NCBI GenBank assembly: GCA_036186865.1
Contig: AP025053.1
Span: forward strand, 3,137,224-3,201,223
DNA: 64,000 bases
Origin: Eustoma russellianum
Lineage: Eukaryota; Streptophyta; Magnoliopsida; Gentianales; Gentianaceae
Direction of reading: 5' to 3'
In this document: positions 21,606 to 32,631 of the stretch, in pieces
Layout: every line of letters begins with the position of its first letter
Position numbering within the stretch: position 1 is the first letter of the stretch
Notes under the pieces: generated by a model
The model's input: only the letters and a program-made list of their open reading frames with translations
Databases searched by the model: none
What the model was told of the DNA's origin: nothing
Translations under genes and position numbers: made by a program

Positions 21606-21654
21606 ATGATGATAATGATGATGAAACAAAATTAACCAAACAAACAAACGAGGA

Positions 21655-21815
21655 GACATGTCTCTCACCCAAATTTCCTCATCTCACTCCAAACCGCATG
21701 ACACGCACAGGGTGGTGATGCTAAATGCGAGTCAATCTAATCTAGCTTCACCATCTACACTCCACCACGTATCGTACGGTAGGACTGGAGCGAGGGAATT
21801 TGAGATTAGAGGATC
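21655..21815. mobile_element. Decayed MULE-type MITE family 1 relative, copy D
   Basis: GGGTGGTGATGCTAAATGCGAG and TAATCTAGCTTCACCATC keep the family core, and CACCACGTATCGTACGG is a decayed arm. No duplication can be seen. Confidence 0.5.
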
Positions 21816-22807
21816 CAAACCCACAAACGGACATCTTGACCTTTTCACCGGTAAAAAGATAAAACTTATTGAATTGACGTCTAAAACCCTACCGCAAAAC
21901 CCCGCGATGCTAAACGACGATCATTTTGTTTTCTGTTAGCTAGAACCGGAAACTTGAAGGCTGAACATTCTGCCTCGGTGCAGGTTGGGAACCGAGGGCT
22001 GATTTGGCGACTGATAGTGGCGCTAGAAGGTACCATAGCGGCGATATTTAGACATTCTTTTGTTCTAAGGAATGTAATTTTCCTTTTTCCTTTCTTTTGA
22101 CTTTTGAGACTGATGATGACTTTGATGTGAAGGAAGCACATTTTCTGAAACTTTAGCTTCAAGGCTTTTTTCGAAGCCGCGGATACATGAGGTTGTGAAA
22201 TTTTGGGAATCACGAACCTTTCAATTCTTTCTGTCGGCCAAAATTTCTGTCTGGGGCATCTTGACGCTATGAACTCTCTTTGCGGGCGCTTATGTTTGTC
22301 AAATTTTTATCATTTATTTAAATTAAAACGAGATGACTCTCTGGATTTGTAGTTTTTGTGTTCAAAATTTGTGCTTTTCTTTTTGGTGGGGAGGATCTTG
22401 TGTTGTCTTTGGTGGAAAAGGATAAAACTTGCAGGTCTGAAATGTGGGTTTTTATTTTCCCACTTTTTCCCCATCTACTCCTTTCAGTGTTACGTTTCTT
22501 GAGCTTTTCCTTTTTTTTCCCTTATAATGTAGTCACAGCGGAGAAAACCAAAGTCTTCTTTCAGGAATTATCTGATTAAAAGCTGTATTTTCTCTTTCAC
22601 GACATCAGCTAATTCATTTTGCGGTCAGTCCCCTGAATCCAACTCCATGTTCTCTGCCTGTGATTTTTCATTGCAATAATGTTGGCAGGCTTATAAAGCC
22701 AGATAAACTCAATATGGCTTTTAATAAACCCTGACTTAAAATGTTTCCGTAGCTGAAAATTCAATATGCATTTCTTAACCTTCCTTGTAGATTATTGCTT
22801 GTGAGAA
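21816..22807 (+). promoter_or_regulatory. PYRB upstream region
   Basis: Upstream of the PYRB start there is no other supported gene. Short frames here show no family signature. The transcription start and any 5' UTR intron cannot be placed from sequence alone. Confidence 0.4.
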
Positions 22808-25018
22808 ATGGCAAATTATGCTGGGTGTGGATTTTCTGGTAGCCTAATTATTCCCAGGGAAGGTACTGGCTGCATTCGCAATTATTCAAGCTTTTGTCTC
22901 AAGGTATCCAGTCACTCCATGGCTTCAGTTTCATTGCCTCGAATGTTGCGCTCATGGCTGTTGCCAAATGAGAAAATAATAGGTTGCAAAAGAGGAGGGC
23001 TTTTATCATCCGAAAGTAGCGTCAAATGCAGAGCCCTTCAGGTTGAAACGGATAATTCTTCATTAGCGGGGAAGAAGTTTCATCTGGAGGATGTGATTGA
23101 GGCACAGCAGTTCGACAGGAATGCACTCAATGCTATATTTGAGGTAGCACAAGATATGGAAAGAATTGAGAAACATTCTCCTGCAAGCCAAGTTTTGAAA
23201 GGGTATTTAATGGCTACACTTTTTTATGAACCTTCAACTAGAACTAGGCTCTCGTTCGAGTCTGCCATGAAACGCTTAGGTGGGGAAGTTTTGACCACCG
23301 AAAATGCACGTGAGTTCTCATCAGCAGCCAAGGGGGAGACACTTGAAGGTGGATGTTGGATCCTAATCTCACTTATAGTTCAATTTAGTGCATATTCCAG
23401 CCTAATACTGATTAACTTGCAGACACAATAAGAACTGTTGAAGGTTACTCTGATATAATTGTCATGAGACACTTTGAAAGTGGGGCTGCTAAAAGGGCGG
23501 CTGCTACTGCAACTATTCCTATTATCAATGCCGGAGATGGTCCAGGGCAACATCCCACACAGGTGGGTTATATGGTGAAATAGTTCTGTAGTATAATTTT
23601 CATTATCATATTTGTTGTGCTGTCCAACCCCCCCCCCCCCCCCCCCCCCTTTTTTTTTTTTTTGCATATGTCACTATGCACTGATGTCATTTATCATCTA
23701 TGTTGTATCTGCATGTTAGATTGCTACTTTTCTAAAACAGGATTGTCCTAATCATATTCAGTACTAAACAACATTCAAGGTAATTTATTGCCATTCTGTT
23801 TCAAATGAGATCTGTACAAGTTCTTGTTATGGGGAAACGAGTGATGAGTATTGGGACCCTGGGTAACCCAGATACTTGTGGCATGCTTCTGTTCTGATTT
23901 AGATTTTATTATGAACTGAAAAAATAATATTGTGTACAGTTATCCTGTGACAAAGCTTGAATTATCTGTGTACACTTATCATGCGACAAAGCTTGAATTA
24001 TCTGTGTACACTTACCATGCGACAAAGCTTGATTTCTTGTAAAGTGATATAAGGTTCCCTATGTTTGCGCACCATGCCAGCTGCATATGTAAATCGTGGA
24101 CCTTGTATAACAAGGTCTTTGTTCTGTGCAAATTGTCACTGTATGTCAGTTGTGATTTCTCTGTTGTATATGAGGCAGGCTCTTTTAGATGTATACACAA
24201 TTCAAAGGGAGATTGGAAAACTAGATGGAATCAAAGTAGGACTTGTTGGGGATCTTGCTTACGGCAGAACTGTACGATCACTTGCCTATTTGCTTGCCAA
24301 GTACCGGGATGTCAAAATCTACTTGGTATCACCAGATGTGGTAAAGATGAAGGTATATTGGCAGACCCTTTTAATTTGGTTATGATTTCTAGTTTTGCGT
24401 TTAATAGCAACTAAATAAGAAGGTTTCTTCGATTCAACTGATATCTATTTGGACTTTGGAGAGAATGTAGGACATAATTTGTGATGTTTGGCAAATAATG
24501 ATGGCAAAACCTAAAATGACTTTTTTTTTTTTTGCATCATCTCATTTTGAAAATCTCAATTTACACTTTCAGGATGATATAAAGGACTATCTAACATCAA
24601 TGGGAGTTGAATGGGAAGAAAGTGATGACCTACTGGAGGTTGCTTCTAAGTGTGACGTGGTGTATCAAACTCGTATTCAGAAAGAGAGATTCGGAGAGAG
24701 AATTGATCTTTATGAAGCAGCTAGAGGAAAGTATGTAGTAGATCAGAGTGTTTTAGATGTAATGCAGAAACATGCAGTGATAATGCATCCTCTCCCAAGG
24801 CTTGACGAGGTCCGCTTGAGCTTCCTTCTTTTTCTTTAGTTTTCTTGGTAGTCAATCTTTATTCTTATTTTCCCCTAATACCAAGTATTACTCCTTTGCT
24901 TGTGATGCAGATTACTTTGGAAGTGGACAAAGATCCCAGGGCTGCTTATTTTAGACAAGCTAAGAATGGTCTATACATTAGAATGGCTCTGTTAAAGCTA
25001 TTACTTCTTGGTTGGTAG
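22808..25018 (+). CDS. PYRB: Aspartate carbamoyltransferase, plastid precursor (5 exons)
   Basis: Catalyses carbamoyl phosphate + L-aspartate to N-carbamoyl-aspartate + phosphate, the committed step of de novo UMP synthesis, in plastids. Exons: 22808-23348, 23423-23562, 24179-24352, 24573-24809, 24911-25018, all with GT-AG introns; total 1,200 bp, 399 aa. Residues 1 to about 75 form a Ser/Arg-rich, acid-poor transit peptide. The carbamoyl-phosphate loop STRTR is at 143-147 within YEPSTRTRLSFESA. GQHPTQ is at 222-227 and HPLPR at 357-361. The C terminus MALLKLLLLGW matches the plant enzyme end. The chosen start is the first in-frame ATG; ATG at 22919 (Met38, MASVSLP) would also leave a transit peptide. 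No frame break is seen. Plant ATCase lacks a separate regulatory chain and is inhibited by UMP (family knowledge). Intron 2 carries a 36-bp triple repeat and a C/T homopolymer. Confidence 0.97.
23628..23663 (+). repeat. C22-T14 homopolymer run in PYRB intron 2
   Basis: 22 C followed by 14 T. The length is likely to vary between reads. Confidence 0.95.
23931..24038 (+). repeat. 36-bp tandem repeat x3 in PYRB intron 2
   Basis: Units start TGTGTACAGTTATCCTGTGA (23931), TGTGTACACTTATCATGCGA (23967) and TGTGTACACTTACCATGCGA (24003). Units 2 and 3 are the closest. Each holds GACAAAGCTTGAATTATC or a near copy. Confidence 0.9.
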
Positions 25019-25754
25019 AAAATATCAGCATTTTCAAGACAATTTTGACAGACTATCCCTTGTTAAAAGGCATATCAGACCAAGAGCTAGTCAATAGAGT
25101 TGATGTTCAAACCTTTTTCTGTGAATATAGAAAAGCTTTTTCCCATCGCAAGTGCTTCTGTTGAGATCTCACAAGCTCTATCTTTCTCCAATGGTCAAAT
25201 TACTGGATTCTGTGCGTGTAATCAACCGAAAATGGCGGGGTTTAGTAGGTTCAAGGTTCAGTAGCATTTTTGGCCTTCAGTTAGGTTCAGTTCCATCTCA
25301 AACACTTGGTTGGTGTGCAGCCTTATGTTGATGCTTTAGAGTTTGTAGTAAGGTCTGAGTTTGCTTTTTGAGCTTCTTTTCATTGTAATAATAATTTTGT
25401 CTGTCTTGTTTGTTCGAGGGAAAATGTACAAAATTCATTTTTTTTTTTCCATATTTATTCAAGAGGTTTTGTTATGACAATTTTAGTTGTTGGACTTCTG
25501 TCATTGTTGACAATTAAATTATGGTTTGGAACGCATGAACAAAGAATGGATCAATAGCCACAAATATGTCCTAAAGGAACAGTGAACTTTGTGTATCAAG
25601 CTTTGTAGTCCATTTTGATCTCAGGACTCCTGCACTAGTTTGTTCCAAGTGCTATATTTTTCTCTAGTATCAACCAAGTCAGCTTGTTTCTTTTCACGTA
25701 TATCATATATCATACGCATATGTACATCCAAAGTTTTCATTTGACACATTCTTT
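25019..25754 (+). other. PYRB 3' flank
   Basis: The 3' UTR begins after the stop. Candidate polyadenylation signals such as GTAATAATAATTTTGT near 25386 are present; the exact site cannot be set. Confidence 0.4.
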
Positions 25755-25950
25755 CTTGACTTTGAAATATAATAGAATAAAACAAAATGCCTTATTAAAT
25801 TGGCTGCACTTCTTATATTGTGAAGTAGCAGCTAATCGACGCAGCTTGACGCAAATTTCATTATGGACTATCGGAAAACAAGCTCTGTGTGTTTCTGAGG
25901 CATGAGTATATGTTGTGTACATCCGACCTCCCATACACCACCATAGGCGG
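25755..25950 (-). repeat. Dispersed repeat R4, antisense copy
   Basis: AATATAATAGAATAAAACAA, CTTCTTATATTGTGAAGTAG, GCTAATCGACGCAGCTTGAC and CGGAAAACAAGCTCTGTGTG match the inverse of the units at 31230 and 37600. Confidence 0.65.
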
Positions 25951-26073
25951 AAACGTCTAAAGCAATGAGGTAATGTTGTAATTGTTGTTGATATATACAT
26001 CCAAAGAAACATGCATATACGTATAAATACACATGCATGTATGTCGATTTGTGTGTGTATATATACATAAGCA

Positions 26074-26076
<3 letters not shown>

Positions 26077-26122
<46 letters not shown>
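26077..26122. repeat. (AT)n microsatellite
   Basis: About 46 bp of uninterrupted AT. It makes spurious Tyr/Ile-rich frames on the minus strand. Confidence 0.95.
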
Positions 26123-26133
<11 letters not shown>

Positions 26134-26576
26134 GACATGTTCACGCGTATATGACATGAGTATTAAATGACTTAGACATGAGTTTCAGAAGCTTAACCAA
26201 ATAAGTTTATGGACCAGGTTTAAAAAACATCTTAGATGGCAGTGATCAATCATATTTGTGTTCCTTTGAGTAAAATAAAGATTTGTACTGATTCATTCAA
26301 ATCATCTAACTCAATACAATTTAATTTATTAAATTACACATACTAATAACATAAAATAATTAACGTGTTGTTCATCTTAATTATTATAATACCTACAAGT
26401 ATCATCTTTAATTTGTATAAATTAATTTTGTTCGATAACTAGGAAAGAGATAAAAAAATTCATACAAAGACGCAACAATAAAAATCATGACAATAATGAC
26501 AATAATTGCCTCATGACTACGGTTATTAAATCAAAAAAATGCGGACGCCGACGCCTCACCGTCGTTACATTCATCG

Positions 26577-26834
26577 GTGACCAATGCAAAATTAAGGTCT
26601 GAAACCCTAACAGCAAAATCCCCACCACCGGAAGATATCAGGAAGAAAGTCCTAGATCAATGGAGGAATCTGGGGGGTTCATGGTGCAAGTTTGACGATC
26701 ATAATAACTTGGTCATCACCGCCATTTCTTCTGCCTTTCACAAATCGAAAGAATCCTTATTTTCATCTGCTGCTTCAAGTCCTCCTCCTCCTCCTGAACT
26801 CCCACCACTCGTGCTCGTCAGGCCTCCCAGGTGA
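26577..26834 (+). CDS. Possible orphan first exon, unknown product
   Basis: An open frame begins MTNAKLRSETLTAKSPPPED. It continues with a basic/aromatic stretch (VLDQWRNLGGSWCKFDDHNN) and a Pro-rich tail. It looks protein-like: balanced composition, C-richer third positions than nearby sequence, and a possible splice donor (CCCAG|GTGATC at about 26829). No partner exon was found in the next kilobases, which are filled by a TRIM array. It may be the 5' exon of a gene cut off by insertions, or a captured fragment. No family recognised. Confidence 0.4.
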   Translation: MTNAKLRSETLTAKSPPPEDIRKKVLDQWRNLGGSWCKFDDHNNLVITAISSAFHKSKESLFSSAASSPPPPPELPPLVLVRPPR

Positions 26835-26934
26835 TCCCCCACCCCTCTTTTTTTTCTTTTTTTTTTCTGGGATTTAATATAAGTTGGCAATTTTTTTAGT
26901 TTGTTCGTAATTACTGAGCCAATGAGGCCTTACG

Positions 26935-27951
26935 GTTAAGGTTGAGATCCACTTGTGTTGAAACTTAGTCTTGCATAAAGTGAGTTAAATCTTAAGGTAA
27001 TGAGTGGTGAAATATCAACATCTGTCTTTATGTTGCAACGTATTTGATCTACACATGCGTATGAGATACCATCTTCGATCACAAATCATAAGCCATGCAT
27101 AAACATTTAACGTGGGCTAATCTTTAGATTCTGTCTTCAATCACAAACCAAAAGACATACATGAACATTAACTTGGGTTCACATGAGGAGATGTCCAAAT
27201 CTACTCAAAAATTTAAGGGAATAAGTGGTAGTCCCTCATCCATGACAATATTCTCAATACTCTGACCTCACGTGGCAACGTGACGTGGCTTGTTATATAC
27301 GCGCCTTAGAACCTAACTTCAATCACAAACCACAGGACAGACAAGGTGCGAACATTTAGACTTGGATAAGGGAAGACAATAAATAACCAACCATGGGCTT
27401 AGCCTTAGAATGCATCCTCAATCACAAACCATAAAACATGCATGTACATTTAACTTGGGTTTACATGAGGCGAGACCCATATCCACTCAATACCTTAAGG
27501 CAATGGGTGATGGTACCTCATTCATAACAATATTCTCAACACTCATCCTTACGTGACAGCATTACATCGCTTGACATACACACGTGCCTTAGAACCCGTT
27601 CTCAATCACAAACTAGACAATGGATGGCGGTACATCATCCGAGACAATATTCTCAACACCCGCCTCACGTGGTAACATGTCATGACTTGACATACACACG
27701 CGTCTTAGGACCGCTCTCAATCACAAACCTCAAGCTAAGCAAGGTGTGAACATCTGGACTTGGGTGAGAGAAGACAATAAATAGTCAACCATGGGCCAGA
27801 CAAAGTCTCTAATACCATGTTAAAACTTAGGTTTACATAAATTGAGAATCATGTCCACTCAAGACCTTAACACAATAGGTGGTGTTATCTCATCGTCATA
27901 TAACTCATATATTTTTCTCAAAATAGAGAATGTGAGACAATATTCTCAACA
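26935..27951 (-). mobile_element. Rearranged TRIM array
   Basis: The best LTR is 27818-27951 (TGTTAAAACTTAGGTTTAC to ATTCTCAACA). AATACCATG-type PBS remains lie to its left. At least three internal segments (CAATCACAAACC, ACACGCG, GACAATAAATAACCAACCAT) alternate with LTR-like pieces at about 26950, 27175 and 27450. The order fits several TRIMs joined by unequal recombination, all read on the minus strand. Confidence 0.7.
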
Positions 27952-28128
27952 ATTTGAACAATTTCTTCACGTGTATAAACATCAATGAAACTTATTTTAT
28001 TTAACTCTACTTCCTACCTTTTTTTTCTAACAGATATTTTATGTAACTTAGTTTGTTCCTTGCGAAACTTGGTTGAACTAAAACTGGTTTTGTAACAAAT
28101 CGAATTCTATTCTTCTCAATTTTGTTAG

Positions 28129-28372
28129 CAAAAGGTTGAATGCTAACCCCAAACGCCCTCCACACTTTCGACCGGATGAAGCTGGAAGGATGTAAATCAG
28201 GTAATCAGCGGCCCGCTAAGGAGAGGCACAGAACACGTAGACCCACACTAGCGGCCCACTCTCAAGACCCGCATTGAAGTCTGAAGATAAGGCAGCCACA
28301 ATGCAGGCTGCGGGATTCGAACCTTACACCTTATTATCAAATGTGCCCCTCCGGAACCAACTGAGCGGCTTA
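28129..28372 (-). repeat. tRNA-derived SINE, family B, near full length
   Basis: On the minus strand: head CCGCTCAGTTGGTTCCGGAG, B-box GGTTCGAATCCCGC, body with TCTTCAGACTTCAATGCGGG, and a 3' end over GGTTAGCATTCAACC. It is closest to the copies at 40328 and 46434. Confidence 0.75.
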
Positions 28373-29324
28373 TTCTTCTCAATTTTGTTGGTTAGTCATG
28401 TTGAGTCTGTATCTGTATAACCCGCATAACTTTGTTAAGGCATTTTTAGAGGACCTAAATTTGCTGTGATTTGATCAAAGTGATCCTATGTCCTTAAAGA
28501 AAAGCAGAGCAGTTTTCCGGTAGGAGTTTGATGAGCAGAATTGGAAAGCATGCACTAAAGACTTAAGAATCTTGTATAAAAAGCTAATTGCTTTCTCCGT
28601 TGGAAGCATTGGCCTCCGGTGCTCTTCTTTTAATGTCTGTAATTTGGCTGGAGAGATTTCGTTTTAGTAAGTTTTGCGGATTGTGCTAATACTTTGCGGA
28701 AAATGTTAAAAGCTTTCTTTGCCATTATGCTGAATTTCTGGAGTGAGTATGGCAACGCTTCTATTTGGTTATTTTGGTTAGAGTGCTATTGTGAATCTCA
28801 CTTGTGATTTACTTAAAATGACTAGAAGATGCACAATTAACATTAAGAATAGTAGGAATAGAACATGTGGTTGTAATGGAATTAGTCTTCATTTGAGTCT
28901 TTAAGTTCTTGATGGATTCAGACAGAGATATATCTTGAAATTGTCTATATCTGGTGCAAAAGATTGTGGAATGACCCAAAGCAAAATATCTGATTTAGCT
29001 GAATGGTCTCTGGAAATTTGAATCAGAAGACCCGAGATTGAGCTAGCTTTTCTGCGTAACAGTCTGGCCTATTCTGAAGCACTGATCCGTTCGTATTAAG
29101 GCAAAAGCAGAGACCAGGAGAAATCAGTCATTGTATTAAGTTGACTGCTGTGATTTAAAACTCAATATAGAAGGTTGAAATCTGCTTACTAGAGAAGGCA
29201 AAAAAATTATTTGTTTTCTCAGGAGAATAGAACACTTCCATCCTTTCTTGTCATTTCTACATTAAAGACATATATTAGTATTAAACTTAGATGAGAATAT
29301 GATGTCTACTGCTTAATGTCAACT
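28373..29324. other. Intergenic, no gene seen
   Basis: Mixed-composition sequence without a long reading frame. It reads like intron or 3' UTR of a lost or unannotated gene but no exon is supported. Confidence 0.4.
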
Positions 29325-29760
29325 TTTAGTGATTTACTAATGCCTAGTTACCTCCGGGAAACGTTTTTGTTGTTATTTAGATGGTGCATTGTAATGTTGC
29401 TGTTTTGTGACCTTGAAGTCATGTATTCAAGCGGCGGAAACAACCTCTTGCACAAAGTATAGGGTAAGACTACTTACATCAGATCGCGAAGCGATCCGGT
29501 CCCTCTCCGAACCCTGTGTAAACGCGGAAGCCTAGTGTATGGAGAACGCACTTATTTACACAGTGCATTGTCAGTTAAGTTTCAAGGGAGTGCGTAAAAT
29601 TTATGGTGCTGATGGTTATGCTAAGATTAAGTTTTAGTTTTTTATTGGTGCCTAGTTTCCTCGTCAAAGATATATTTTTGCTGTTATTTTTACTAACAGT
29701 GCTTTGTAAGTCGAGTTTCAAGGAAGTGCTTAAATTTTGTGGTGCTTGCGGTTATGTGAG
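29325..29760 (+). repeat. Tandem duplication split by a SINE
   Basis: Unit A (TGCCTAGTTACCTCCG at 29341 to AAGTTTCAAGGGAGTGCG at about 29577) and unit B (TGCCTAGTTTCCTCGTC at about 29650 to AGTTTCAAGGAAGTGC) are diverged direct copies. Unit A is interrupted by the SINE at 29393-29562. Confidence 0.75.
29393..29562 (+). repeat. Au-like SINE with 9-bp TSD, 5'-truncated
   Basis: GTGCATTGT lies on both sides (29384-29392 and 29563-29571). The B-box region is degenerate (ATTCAAGCGGCGG), the palindrome GATCGCGAAGCGATCCGG is intact, and the 3' end is GGAGAACGCACTTATTT. Confidence 0.85.
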
Positions 29761-29879
29761 GTTGTGAACTTTGTTCAACTTTGATGTACCACACTCCGTA
29801 CCTCTCATAGGCTTTTGATGTTTACTTGAATGCATGTATCAACAGCACAAGATTCATCATGGATGTAGTTCTATGCAAG

Positions 29880-30600
29880 TGTCAAAGATTAGGGAAAAAG
29901 TTGATATATCACTCTCACATAAGACCTGATATTGCATATACTGTGTAGTGAGTCAACACATACATCAACATCAGCAAGAACACATGGAGGTGGGCATGCG
30001 AATAATACAGTACTTAAAAGAGACACAAGACAGGGTCATTTTGTTCAGGAAGAATGGACACCTAGATATTGAGGTCTTTATTGATACTGACTAGGCAGGT
30101 AACCCAAATGATTAAAGGTGTTCTTCAAGGTACTTAGCATTAGTTAGATGAAACTTAGTGACTGGAGAAGTTAAAAAAAAAAAAGGATAGTTGCTATATC
30201 CAGTACTGAGGCAGAGTGTCGAGGCATTCCTAAAGGAATAATGGAGATTCTGTGGTTACTTAAGTTGATGAGTGAGATTGGTTTTTTGCTCAAGACTCCA
30301 ACCTGGTTGATGTGTGATAACTAAACGACAATATGCACCTCTGAAAATTCAGTACATCATGATATGACTAAACATGTGGAAGTGGACCTTCACTTTATAC
30401 AAGAAAAGATTGAAGAAGGAACAATTGTGCTCTCTTTTGTATGATCTGATTACCAGTTGGCGGATATCTGTACAAAAGCAGTCAGTGAAAGAATATTTGA
30501 CTCAACACTGTGCAAATCGGGTATTAAAAATCCAAATACTCAACTTGAGGAGACTGATGGAAAGCAATAATCTAGGGATGTGATTACATCAATTGAAATC
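29880..30600 (+). pseudogene. Dead Copia retrotransposon fragment (RT end and RNase H)
   Basis: Translates, with several stops and small frame changes, to the C-terminal half of a Copia polyprotein. Recognisable are HIRPDIAYTV, RIIQYLKET, a degenerate D-W-AGNP segment, VAISSTEAECRGI, WLMCDN, TKHVEVDLHFIQEK and LADICTKAV. These are the end of reverse transcriptase and the RNase H domain. Stops fall inside conserved blocks, for example in place of the Trp of the DWAGNP motif. The rest of the element, including integrase and gag, is missing. Family hallmarks match the young element at 32632 but the sequences are clearly diverged. Confidence 0.85.
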
Positions 30601-31229
30601 AATGTATATTGTATTTATCTCCTATATTAATTTCTTACCATAGTTAGCTGTATTATAGTACTATTTGTAGAACCTCTGTGTACAAACAAAATCAATGAAA
30701 AACGATTTCATTCACAAACTCAATAACGAATAGGAAGAAGTAAAGCGTAATTGTTGCACCAAGTGGTATGTTGAGTTGGTATAAGTGTTCTAATTAAAAT
30801 GAGTAATATATCATTTGGTTATAGTACAATGAAATATTGACTAACTCGAAAAGAATGACACATTTGTGTTGAAATAGTTATGCCAAGTGAGCATGTTCAG
30901 GTCTTTTATCTTCTACGTTCCGTACATTATAGTTTTGTGTATATTGCAATCTTGGACAGAATTTCCATTCTTTTGTCTACCCAATTGATTTTTTAAAGTT
31001 TCTGATCATGTGATGACAATAATACCTTCCCCAGGAATAATTCTTTTTCACAAAAAGTATATTTAACTTGAGATCATGAATGATTTGCTTCCACCTTTAC
31101 AATATGTCTTGTCTTGATGCTCAAGTAAATCTATTGATCTTTTATTCCCAAGGCACATGGAGAAATCATCAACCAATATGAAGATTTATTCACACTTCTA
31201 TATGAACTCTTGCTCTTGTTCAATTACCC
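30601..31229. other. Intergenic, possible 3' end of the dead Copia element
   Basis: The first ~120 bp after the Copia relic may be its 3' UTR or LTR (TTTCTTACCATAGTTAGCTG), but no second LTR was found. No gene in the rest. Confidence 0.35.
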
Positions 31230-31565
31230 CATTGTCTTAGAGGCTCCCGTTTATGGCGGGATACGTGGGGGTCAGATGTACGTAACCATACACATGTGTT
31301 AGAAACACACAGAGGCCGTTTTTCGATGACCAATAATGATGCGACAAGCTGTGTCGACCAACTGATACTTCACAATATAAGAAGTGTAGCCAATTTAGTG
31401 AATCATTGCCTTAGAGGCTCCTGCCTATGGCGGGGTACGGGGGGTCGGATTACGCAACCATACCCATATATTAGAAACACACAGAGATCGTTTCCCGATG
31501 ACCCATAATGATGCGTCAAACTTTGTCGAGAAACTGCTAATTCACAATATAAGAGGTGTAGCCGT
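31230..31565 (+). repeat. Dispersed repeat R4, two tandem copies
   Basis: CATTGTCTTAGAGGCTCCCG at 31230 and CATTGCCTTAGAGGCTCCTG at 31403, a 173-bp period. Both continue through TTAGAAACACACAGAG, CGATGACC, ATAATGATGCG and TTCACAATATAAGA. Just upstream of the SAUR gene. Confidence 0.8.
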
Positions 31566-31622
31566 GAGACATCTAACTCTTATTCAATTGAATATGAAAA
31601 ATTGGAAATTTATGTTCACATG

Positions 31623-31630
31623 TATAAAAA
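31623..31630 (+). promoter_or_regulatory. Candidate TATA box of SAUR gene
   Basis: TATAAAAA, 99-106 bp before the ATG at 31729; a good plant TATA match at a usual distance. Confidence 0.6.
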
Positions 31631-31728
31631 GCAGTAGATCAAGATCTGATGAGACATATTGGTCTAGAACAAACTGGACTTCTTGAGTTGGTATTGTCAT
31701 CACTACTTTTGTGCCAAATCATTGAGCA

Positions 31729-32205
31729 ATGGAAGACAATGGAGGAAGCAAGCTCAAGGAGATGTTCCAGAAGTGGCAAAATGTTACATTCGGACCAAAG
31801 GAGGATCAAGAATCGCATAAAGAAGGCCACAACCATGGGGGCATTTCCCCTGCAATTAGCCGGAGGCTGAGGAATTGCGAAGCGTATTATGACTCCGACG
31901 AGGATGGATGCCAGAGCCCTGAAGCCCTTCATGGTGTCCCCAGAGGGTACTTGGCTGTGTATGTCGGCTCGGAGCTTCGGAGGTTTATCATTCCGACCAG
32001 TTATCTAAGTGATCCTTTGTTCAAGGTGCTGTTGGAAAAGGTTGAGGAGGAATTTGGATTTGAACATAGTGGTGCTCTCACAATTCCATGTGAGATAGAG
32101 ACATTCAAATATCTCCTTAATTGCATGAAGAATCATCAGAAAACTCAGTCTGAACCTGAAAATCAAAGTTCAGGTAATAATCCGTTTTCCGTTTCCATTT
32201 TCTAA
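31729..32205 (+). CDS. SAUR-type auxin-responsive protein, 158 aa
   Basis: Single exon, as usual for SAUR genes. Residues about 1-66 are a variable extension with an acidic YYDSDEDGCQSPE stretch. Residues about 67-135 are the SAUR core: VPRGYLAVYVG, ELRRFIIPTSYL, PLFKVLLEKVEEEFGF and LTIPCEIETFKYLL. SAURs of the canonical type bind and inhibit PP2C.D phosphatases, which keeps plasma-membrane H+-ATPase active and promotes cell expansion (family knowledge). The tail is Gln/Ser-rich. A TATA box lies about 100 bp upstream. No AuxRE block was clear in the proximal 200 bp, part of which is repeat R4. The next in-frame Met lies at residue 12, so the first Met is preferred. Confidence 0.95.
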   Translation: MEDNGGSKLKEMFQKWQNVTFGPKEDQESHKEGHNHGGISPAISRRLRNCEAYYDSDEDGCQSPEALHGVPRGYLAVYVGSELRRFIIPTSYLSDPLFKVLLEKVEEEFGFEHSGALTIPCEIETFKYLLNCMKNHQKTQSEPENQSSGNNPFSVSIF

Positions 32206-32262
32206 GTTCAGGCTGTTTTACATTTCAGTTGGTTTTTGTTCCCTTTGCATGGAGCCAAACTT

Positions 32263-32432
32263 TTGGCTCATTACTTACTTAACATCCATTCTTATTGGAT
32301 AATGATTCATTTACAGCCGGTTATCAAAACATATATTAAATTTTTTTGCAAAGAAACAGACACCAGCCGATCATCAACAAGTTGAATGGCTGTAAATGAA
32401 CCATTGTCCAAAAAAGAATGGTTCTTAAGTGA
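32263..32432. mobile_element. Foldback MITE-like element in SAUR 3' flank
   Basis: TTAACATCCATTCTTATTGG plus ATAATGATTCATTTACAGCC on the left is the inverse of GGCTGTAAATGAACCATTGT plus CCAAAAAAGAATGGTTCTTAA on the right. Arms are about 45 bp with a ~65-bp loop. It starts about 60 bp after the SAUR stop, so it may be in the transcript. Confidence 0.65.
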
Positions 32433-32631
32433 GTTTCATCAACGTTTGTCTACTGAGTGAGATTCTTTCCTCTGCATGGTATACTATCTAACCTAGTTCA
32501 ACTGGGGTACATTGATTTAACAGAAAGAAACCAAAATCAAATTGATATTCCATGAAACTCGGCTTTAAGATACTTGTGGATTGTACGCTGAGATGAAACC
32601 AGTGGAAGAAATGAAGGAAAGAGGAGCTGGG

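Noticed and set aside
25737..26157. Tyr/Ile-rich minus-strand reading frames
   Set aside because: Produced by the (AT)n microsatellite and the antisense R4 repeat.
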